From Desulfovibrio desulfuricans (GTDB taxonomy: Bacteria; Desulfobacterota; Desulfovibrionia; Desulfovibrionales; Desulfovibrionaceae), in assembly GCF_024460775.1 (NCBI RefSeq), contig NZ_JANFYZ010000003.1, positions 62,001 to 126,000 of the forward strand: a DNA stretch of 64,000 nt, in the 5' to 3' direction. Below the pieces are notes generated by a model. That model saw nothing but the letters and a program-made list of their open reading frames with translations. It ran no database searches and had not been told where the DNA came from. Shown here piece by piece: positions 58,387-64,000 of the stretch. A program made the translations under genes and the position numbers. Numbering within the stretch: position 1 is the stretch's first letter; each line of letters starts with the position of its first letter.

Positions 58387-59538
58387 TCAGACACCAGTTG
58401 GATCGTCTTCCCGTCCGGCTTCAAGTCGCTCGGCCTCGTAGCGGGCTTCGCGTGCTGCTGCCTTGGCGGCATCCTGTGCGGCCTGCCGTTCGCGCGCTTC
58501 AGCGCGGATAACGCCCTTGATCTCGTCCCAGGCGGGTTCGTTCCACAGATCCTCGCAACGCTGCGTGGGAACGGATACATCTGTGAATTCCTCGCCACGG
58601 CGGGCGCGCACAAACACATCCCCCCCGGTGGCAACGGCCTTGGGCGCGTAAGAGGCTGTCATCTGGCAGGCGGTGCGCAGCACGTCCTCGGGCCACAAGG
58701 CTCCGTTGCGGGCCAGAGCCAGCGGCCCAGGCATGTCGCGCATGCGCAGGACAAGGTCGTCCGGGCCTGCGGCCGCGGCCAGCAGATCATTGTCTGCACT
58801 GTTGCGCCCAACGCACAGCCAGTAGTGGTTCTGCCCCTCGCTGTGCCAGAACTGACGCCCAAGATTGGCAAGGGTAAAATCACTGGCGCTCGGCTCCGGC
58901 AAGCGCGTAAGCACCAGCCAGTAGCGGCGGGCGTTCTCGCGCTCGGTCAGACGGCAGCCGCCCCCCGGAGTGGGAATTTCCTTGATGCCGTATTCCTTGG
59001 CAAGGTTCAGTTGCTCGGTGCGGCCCCTGCCCCAGATGCCCAGCAGGCGCGAGCGATCCACAAGCCCGCTTTCTTCCACAGGGGTTGGCGGTAAATGCTT
59101 GGCGCACAGTGGCCGCAGCAGGATATCGGCCACGGCGGCATCACGCATGATGACGTTCAGCGTGTCGCGCCGTTGCGACATGGGGCGCTGGCCCAGAACC
59201 TCGCCCGAAGCCAGGGCCTTGGCCCCCACGCTTTCCATATATTTGCGGGCCTCACGCAGCAGCAGTATCTTGCAGTCAACGCAGGGGTTCAGCACCTTGC
59301 CAAAACCGTGTTCCGGCCTTTGGCGCAGCATGGCGGCAAACTGGGGGCCGACATCCTGAGTAACAATATCAAGATCGTAAGTCTTGCGCCAACGTGCCGC
59401 CACTGCTTCGCCGCCAAAGAAGGGCGAATAAAAATGCAGGCAACGCACGGCGAGACCCTGACGTTCAAGCAGTTTTGCTGTGAGCAGGCTGTCGAGCCCG
59501 CCGGAAAATAGTACGATGATTTGGGGAGAATCGCTCAT
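58387..59538 (-). CDS. PP-loop tRNA thiouridine synthase-like protein with C-terminal NFACT-R-like domain
   Basis: About 383 residues. The N-terminal half is a PP-loop ATPase of the ThiI/MnmA type: IIVLFSGGLDSLLTAKLL (ATP loop, about 8-25), the paired CVDCK near 87-91 and ALASGEVLGQRPMSQ, where tRNA sulfurtransferases keep nucleotide and catalytic residues. Residues about 245-300 (DLVLRMRDMPGPLALARN) resemble the NFACT-R core DIWLHARDxPGSH. The C-terminus is A/R/E-rich. By family it would adenylate and thiolate a tRNA uridine, but the canonical MnmA catalytic cysteines are not all present. Start: ATG 59538 with a weak site; an ATG at 59583 behind AAGGGCAGC is an alternative. Confidence 0.75.
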   Translation of the reverse strand: MSDSPQIIVLFSGGLDSLLTAKLLERQGLAVRCLHFYSPFFGGEAVAARWRKTYDLDIVTQDVGPQFAAMLRQRPEHGFGKVLNPCVDCKILLLREARKYMESVGAKALASGEVLGQRPMSQRRDTLNVIMRDAAVADILLRPLCAKHLPPTPVEESGLVDRSRLLGIWGRGRTEQLNLAKEYGIKEIPTPGGGCRLTERENARRYWLVLTRLPEPSASDFTLANLGRQFWHSEGQNHYWLCVGRNSADNDLLAAAAGPDDLVLRMRDMPGPLALARNGALWPEDVLRTACQMTASYAPKAVATGGDVFVRARRGEEFTDVSVPTQRCEDLWNEPAWDEIKGVIRAEARERQAAQDAAKAAAREARYEAERLEAGREDDPTGV

Positions 59539-59609
59539 GCCCGCGCTTGTACGACAGCAATCGCCCGTGCGCAAGAGGAGCATGCTGCCCTTGCGCGGCT
59601 TTTGCCTGC

Positions 59610-59638
59610 TTGCAATTATCATTATCAGGAATTATACT
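59610..59638 (+). promoter_or_regulatory. Sigma-70 promoter for recA, overlapping Fur-like GATAAT repeats
   Basis: TTGCAA, exactly 17 bases, TATACT. The spacer contains ATTATCATTATC (59615-59626), which on the minus strand is two tandem GATAAT hexamers. On that strand TTGAGT and TAATTG could also drive the divergent thiolase gene. Confidence 0.6.
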
Positions 59639-59749
59639 CAATTATTAACGACACAAGCGCAGGCCCTCCGCCAATCTGGCATTTGCCTTGCCCGCCTTGG
59701 TCTGCTACACTGACGCGCTTGAAGATATTTTTACCCGGAGCAATGAGCT

Positions 59750-60832
59750 ATGGCGAAGAAACCGGCCATGAGTCAGGAAAACGCGCGCGCCGAAGCCTTG
59801 GGCACCGCACTTGCCACCATCGAACGCAAGTACGGCAAGGGCGCTGTGATGAAGCTTTCCGACGAAGCCCACGTCAATATTCCCGTGATCCCCACAGGTT
59901 CCATCGGCCTTGATCTGGCCCTTGGCGTGGGGGGCATTCCGCGCGGGCGCATCAGCGAAATTTTTGGCCCGGAATCTTCGGGCAAAACCACGCTGACCCT
60001 GCACATCATCGCAGAATGCCAAAAAATGGGCGGCACCTGCGCCTTTGTGGACGCAGAACATGCCCTTGACGTTTCTTACGCCAAGCGGCTCGGCGTCAAC
60101 ACAGACGAGCTGCTCATCTCGCAGCCCGACTACGGCGAACAGGCACTGGACATTGCCGACATGCTCGTGCGTTCCGGCGCTGTTGACCTTGTGGTGGTTG
60201 ACTCCGTAGCCGCGCTTATCCCGCAGGCCGAACTGGAAGGCGACATGGGCGAATCACAGGTAGGCGGTCACGCCCGCCTCATGTCGCATGCCATGCGCCG
60301 CCTCACCGGCACCATCCATAAATCGCGCACGTCCGTCATCTTCATCAACCAGATCCGCATGAAGATCGGCGTGACCGGCTACGGCAGCCCCGAAACCACC
60401 ACTGGCGGCAACGCGCTCAAGTTCTATTCTTCCGTGCGGCTGGACATCCGCCGCATCCAGACCCTTAAGGACAAGGAAGAATCCTTCGGCTCGCGCACCA
60501 GGGTCAAGGTGGTCAAAAACAAGGTTGCCCCGCCCTTCCGCAGCGCCATTTTTGATATCCTGTATGGTCAGGGCATTTCGCGCTCCGGCGAGCTGCTTGA
60601 CCTCGGCATTGAAGCCAAGATCATCGATCAGAGCGGCTCGTGGTTTGCATTTGGCAGCGAAAAGCTCGGCCAGGGGCGTGAAAAAGTACGCGCGCTGCTG
60701 GACGAAAATCTTGATCTGCGCAACCAGATTGAAGCCAAGGTTGTGGAATTCTTGGGATTGAACCCCAAGGAATTCACGCCCACAGTGGAAGACCTGGACG
60801 AAGGGGAAGCCCCCGCGCCCACTTACGAATAA
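59750..60832 (+). CDS. recA: Recombinase RecA
   Basis: A 360-residue DNA strand-exchange ATPase and SOS co-protease. Walker A is GPESSGKTT (about 72-80). Then come [11 protein letters not shown], the conserved [10 protein letters not shown] and the L2 loop [26 protein letters not shown] (short form [14 protein letters not shown]). The C-terminal tail ends in acidic residues. It is full length. GGAGCAATGAGCT precedes the ATG. It is followed by an intrinsic-like hairpin and then alaS on the same strand. No recX gene is adjacent, and no LexA box was recognised. Confidence 0.98.
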   Translation: MAKKPAMSQENARAEALGTALATIERKYGKGAVMKLSDEAHVNIPVIPTGSIGLDLALGVGGIPRGRISEIFGPESSGKTTLTLHIIAECQKMGGTCAFVDAEHALDVSYAKRLGVNTDELLISQPDYGEQALDIADMLVRSGAVDLVVVDSVAALIPQAELEGDMGESQVGGHARLMSHAMRRLTGTIHKSRTSVIFINQIRMKIGVTGYGSPETTTGGNALKFYSSVRLDIRRIQTLKDKEESFGSRTRVKVVKNKVAPPFRSAIFDILYGQGISRSGELLDLGIEAKIIDQSGSWFAFGSEKLGQGREKVRALLDENLDLRNQIEAKVVEFLGLNPKEFTPTVEDLDEGEAPAPTYE

Positions 60833-60849
60833 AGGCCATTTTTTACCTG

Positions 60850-60883
60850 CGACCGCGCGCCTCGGTGGTGCGCGGTCGTTGTT
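60850..60883 (+). terminator. Weak terminator between recA and alaS
   Basis: CGACCGCGC and GCGCGGTCG arms (9 bp), an 11-base loop, then TTGTT. alaS begins 28 bases later, so read-through is likely. Confidence 0.5.
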
Positions 60884-60911
60884 CGCGCAGACCCCATTAC
60901 GGAGCCAGTAA

Positions 60912-63587
60912 ATGCTCACCGCCAAAGAAATCCGCAGCCGCTACCTCGAATTTTTCAAACGCCACCAGCATGAAATTGTCGAATCCGGCCCCATCATTCC
61001 GCCCAACGACCCCACCCTGCTGTTCACCAATGCTGGCATGGTGCAATTCAAAAAGCTCTTTCTTGGCGAGGAAAAGCGCGCATACAGCCGCGCCACCACC
61101 TGCCAGAAATGTCTGCGCGTTTCGGGCAAGCACAACGACCTTGAAAACGTGGGCCGCACCGCGCGCCACCACACGTTTTTTGAAATGCTGGGCAACTTTT
61201 CTTTCGGTGACTATTTCAAGCGCGAAGCCATCACCTGGGCCTGGGAATTTGTAACCAAGGAGCTTGAACTGCCCAAGGAAAAGCTCTGGGTCACAGTGTT
61301 CCGCGAGGACGACGAAGCTGCGGCCATCTGGGCCGAGGTTGCCGGTCTGCCCGCCGACCGCATCGTCCGTATGGGCGAAAAAGACAACTTCTGGACCATG
61401 GGCGATACCGGCCCCTGCGGCCCCTGTTCCGAAATTTATGTGGATCAGGGCGAAGACATGTCTTGCGGGCCGGACTGCGGCATCGGCAAGTGCGACTGCG
61501 ACCGGTTCCTTGAAATCTGGAACCTCGTGTTCACCCAGTTTGACCAGTCTGCCGACGGCACCCGCGTGGCTCTTGCCAATCCCAACATTGATACGGGCAT
61601 GGGCCTTGAACGCATGGCCGCCGTTGCGCAGGGCAAGCGCTCCAACTTTGACTGCGACCTGTTTCAGGAAATCATCCAGTACGCCGCATCGCTTGCCAAT
61701 GTGAGCTACAGCTTCAGCGCGCCCGACACCAACGATGTGGATACGGCCCTGCGCGTCATTGCCGACCACAGCCGCTCGGCGGCCTTCCTTGTGGCTGGGG
61801 GCGTGCTGCCCTCCAACGAGGGCCGTGGCTATGTGCTGCGTCGTTTGATTCGCCGCGCCCTGCGCTTTGCCACGCTCATTGGCGTGAACGAACCCTTCAT
61901 GTACAAGGTGGCCCGCAAGGTTACGGAAGTGATGGGCGACGCCTATCCCGAACTGACCGAACATGCCGACTTTATCGCCCGCGCAGTGCATGAGGAAGAA
62001 CAGCGTTTCTCCCTCACCCTGCAAAAGGGTCTGGAGCTTCTGGATGAAGAACTGGCGACCCTCAAGGCAGCCGGGCAGACGCAGATTCCCGGTGAGTTCT
62101 GCTTCAAGCTGTACGACACCTACGGCTTCCCGCTCGATATCGTGACCGACGTTGCTGAAAAGCGCGGCTTCACCGCTGACGCCAAGGGCTTTGAAAAGCA
62201 CATGGGCGAACAGCGCAAGCGCGCCCGTGAACATCAGAAAAAGGGCGGCCTGCTGGGCCAGGCTGACGGCGCAAACGTGTTCAAGCCCCTGCTGGACGCT
62301 GGCGTAACCAGTACCTTTGTGGGTTATGAACGCCTGACCGAAACCAGCCCCCTGACCCTGCTGCTCAATGCCGCTGGCGAGGAAGTGGCCGACCTCGGCG
62401 AGGGCGATACCGGCTACGCCATTACCGCTGCCACGCCTTTTTACGGCGAGGGCGGCGGTCAGGCTGGCGACATGGGCACGCTGGCAAGTACCTCCGGCGA
62501 GGCGCGGGTGCTGACCACCCACAAGCCTGCCCCCACCCTGCTGGTGCATGAGATTGAAGTGACCAAGGGCGAGCTGCACAAGGGCGGCGACGCCACCCTC
62601 AAGGTGGACGCCGACCAGCGCAAATCCACGGCCCGCAACCACACCTGCACCCACCTGCTGCACGCCGCCCTGCGCCGCGCGCTGGGCACCCATGTGAAGC
62701 AGGCCGGTTCGCTGGTTGACCCGCACCGCCTGCGTTTTGACTTTTCGCACATTGCGGCCCTCACGCCCGAAGAACTGGCGGCGGTGGAGCGCGACGTGAA
62801 CCGCGCCATCATGGCCGACCTGCCTGTGGCCGCCAGGGAAATGCCCGTGGCCGAAGCCATGGCAACCGGAGCAATGGCCCTGTTTGGCGAAAAATATGGC
62901 GATATTGTGCGCGTGCTCACAGTTTCCGGCGCGGAAAAAGGCGAACCTGAATCCGTGGAACTGTGCGGCGGCACACACCTTGAGCGCACCGGCGAGGCCG
63001 GGGCCTTCATGATCGTTTCCGAGAGCGGCGTGGCCGCCGGCACGCGGCGCATCGAGGCCGTAACCGGCTGGAACGCCTATGCCCAGGCTGTTGAGCAGCG
63101 CGCGGAACTTGCCGCGCTTTCGGGCATACTCAAGGCGCGCCCCGGGCAGTTGGCCGAACGCGTGACCGCCCTGCAAGGCGATGTGAAAAAGCTGCGCAAG
63201 GCCTCGGAAAAGGCCGCCGCCGCTCCTGCCACCGGGGCCGATCTGGCCGCCCGCGCGCAGGACGTCAACGGAGTGCGCATGCTGGCCGCCAAACTTGACA
63301 ATGTTCCTGTGAAAGCCCTGCGCGAAGTCATGGACGATGTGCGCTCGCGCCTTACCGACAATGCCGTTGTCTGCCTGGCAACGGCTGAAGACGGCAAGGT
63401 GGGGCTTTTGCTTTACGTTTCCAAAGACCTGCACGGAAAATTCACTGCTCCCGCGCTTATCAAGGACGTAGCCGCTCCCTGCGGTGGCTCCGGCGGCGGC
63501 AGACCCGACCTGGCTCAGGCGGGCGGCACAAAGGCCGATGGTATTGACGAGGCCTTTGCCGTGCTGAAACAACGCATCGAACAATAA
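60912..63587 (+). CDS. alaS: Alanyl-tRNA synthetase
   Basis: An 891-residue class II synthetase that charges tRNA-Ala. The aminoacylation domain begins [23 protein letters not shown], with [35 protein letters not shown] (short form [18 protein letters not shown]) as class II motif 2. The editing domain has [13 protein letters not shown] (zinc histidines) and [11 protein letters not shown] with its cysteine and histidine. The C-Ala domain at the end finishes [13 protein letters not shown]. It is full length. GGAGCC precedes the ATG. It stands between recA and the ahbC-like gene. Confidence 0.98.
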   Translation: MLTAKEIRSRYLEFFKRHQHEIVESGPIIPPNDPTLLFTNAGMVQFKKLFLGEEKRAYSRATTCQKCLRVSGKHNDLENVGRTARHHTFFEMLGNFSFGDYFKREAITWAWEFVTKELELPKEKLWVTVFREDDEAAAIWAEVAGLPADRIVRMGEKDNFWTMGDTGPCGPCSEIYVDQGEDMSCGPDCGIGKCDCDRFLEIWNLVFTQFDQSADGTRVALANPNIDTGMGLERMAAVAQGKRSNFDCDLFQEIIQYAASLANVSYSFSAPDTNDVDTALRVIADHSRSAAFLVAGGVLPSNEGRGYVLRRLIRRALRFATLIGVNEPFMYKVARKVTEVMGDAYPELTEHADFIARAVHEEEQRFSLTLQKGLELLDEELATLKAAGQTQIPGEFCFKLYDTYGFPLDIVTDVAEKRGFTADAKGFEKHMGEQRKRAREHQKKGGLLGQADGANVFKPLLDAGVTSTFVGYERLTETSPLTLLLNAAGEEVADLGEGDTGYAITAATPFYGEGGGQAGDMGTLASTSGEARVLTTHKPAPTLLVHEIEVTKGELHKGGDATLKVDADQRKSTARNHTCTHLLHAALRRALGTHVKQAGSLVDPHRLRFDFSHIAALTPEELAAVERDVNRAIMADLPVAAREMPVAEAMATGAMALFGEKYGDIVRVLTVSGAEKGEPESVELCGGTHLERTGEAGAFMIVSESGVAAGTRRIEAVTGWNAYAQAVEQRAELAALSGILKARPGQLAERVTALQGDVKKLRKASEKAAAAPATGADLAARAQDVNGVRMLAAKLDNVPVKALREVMDDVRSRLTDNAVVCLATAEDGKVGLLLYVSKDLHGKFTAPALIKDVAAPCGGSGGGRPDLAQAGGTKADGIDEAFAVLKQRIEQ

Positions 63588-63597
63588 GGACAAGGCC

Positions 63598-64000
63598 ATG
63601 ATAGGCATTTCCAAGCTGTATTGCGGACAGGTCGAGCCTTCCGACGCCCTGCGTTACGGACGCGAATCTGGCAAGCTGCCCTCGCACCTGTTGCAGTTCT
63701 CCAAAGATAAAAAGCCCGTTGTGGTCTGGAACATGACCCAGCGCTGCAACCTCAAATGCGTGCATTGCTACGCCCACGCCATTGAGGTTGACGGCTCGGA
63801 CGATATCAATACCGAGCAGGCCAAGACCATGATCGATGATCTGGCGGCCTACGGCGCGCCGGTCATGCTGTTCTCTGGCGGCGAACCGCTGGTGCGCAAG
63901 GATCTGGTGGAGCTTGCCAGCCACGCCACCTCCAAGGGCATGCGCGCGGTTATTTCCACCAACGGCACGCTTATCACCAAGGAAAAGGCCCGCGAACTCA
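63598..64000 (+). CDS. ahbC: Radical-SAM protein, probably AhbC-like heme-pathway enzyme, 3'-truncated by window edge
   Basis: The first 134 residues of a radical-SAM protein. The cluster motif is CNLKCVHCYA, followed by FSGGEPLVRKDLVELA (SAM-binding GGEP) and ISTNGTLITKEKA. Its start, MIGISKLYCGQVEPSDALRYG, matches my memory of AhbC, the 12,18-didecarboxysiroheme deacetylase of the alternative heme pathway in sulfate reducers and methanogens; AhbD or other SPASM-type proteins are alternatives because the C-terminal cluster region lies outside the window. It follows alaS by 10 bases behind AAGGACAAGGCC, so the two are probably co-transcribed. Confidence 0.7.
   Translation, partial: MIGISKLYCGQVEPSDALRYGRESGKLPSHLLQFSKDKKPVVVWNMTQRCNLKCVHCYAHAIEVDGSDDINTEQAKTMIDDLAAYGAPVMLFSGGEPLVRKDLVELASHATSKGMRAVISTNGTLITKEKAREL

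Noticed and set aside
60897-63614. A 905-codon minus-strand open frame opposite alaS
   Set aside because: Full complementary-strand shadow of alaS with repetitive H/G/V composition.

Overview
The window reads as a Desulfovibrio-type sulfate reducer (Desulfobacterota). This rests on gene content: a one-polypeptide pyruvate:ferredoxin oxidoreductase next to pta and ackA, selB (so selenocysteine is used), a radical-SAM gene resembling ahbC of the siroheme-to-heme route, SulP and AEC permeases, a Tat-exported multi-cluster ferredoxin with a cytochrome-b-like partner, and G+C-rich coding DNA. Genus is likely; species is not claimed. Both window ends cut a gene (rlmN at the left, the ahbC-like gene at the right).

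Region 1 (1-2300): end of rlmN, then a convergent two-gene membrane electron-transfer module. Region 2 (2400-17400) is the most unusual part. It is a divergent biosynthesis and export locus. Leftward runs a KS-less, PKS-like protein (acyltransferase, carrier, degenerate ketoreductase-like and dehydratase-like regions), then a TolC-family lipoprotein, a HlyD-type adaptor and an MOP flippase. Rightward run an alpha-oxoamine synthase, two paralogous glycosyltransferases flanking a polysaccharide-deacetylase-like gene, and a glutamine-dependent asparagine synthase homologue. Together they look able to make, glycosylate, amidate and export an acyl-derived amino-ketone product, which I do not recognise as a described system.

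Region 3 (17400-31200) is mostly housekeeping: htpX, a small lipoprotein, an orphan zinc-ribbon methyltransferase, argJ, rpsL-rpsG-fusA, an SMR transporter, valS, a BPL_N-like protein, lipB and lipA. Region 4 (31200-45000): an AEC permease with a palindromic operator, a lipidated Skp-like chaperone and a lytic transglycosylase, a GAF protein coupled to a SulP permease and dus, then ispH, cheV, selB and a CoA-disulfide-reductase/rhodanese fusion.

Region 5 (45000-52900) is the pyruvate to acetyl-CoA to acetyl-phosphate to acetate pathway (PFOR, Pta, AckA), with a long upstream regulatory region and hairpins or terminators between genes. Region 6 (53000-64000): a secreted HAD phosphatase behind a sigma-54-like promoter, an unknown membrane protein, an NFACT (RqcH-like) protein, dksA, a PP-loop tRNA thiolase-like protein with a C-terminal NFACT-R-like segment, recA, alaS and the start of the ahbC-like gene. 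I saw no tRNA, rRNA, CRISPR, insertion sequence or phage genes. All promoter and operator calls come from reading by eye.
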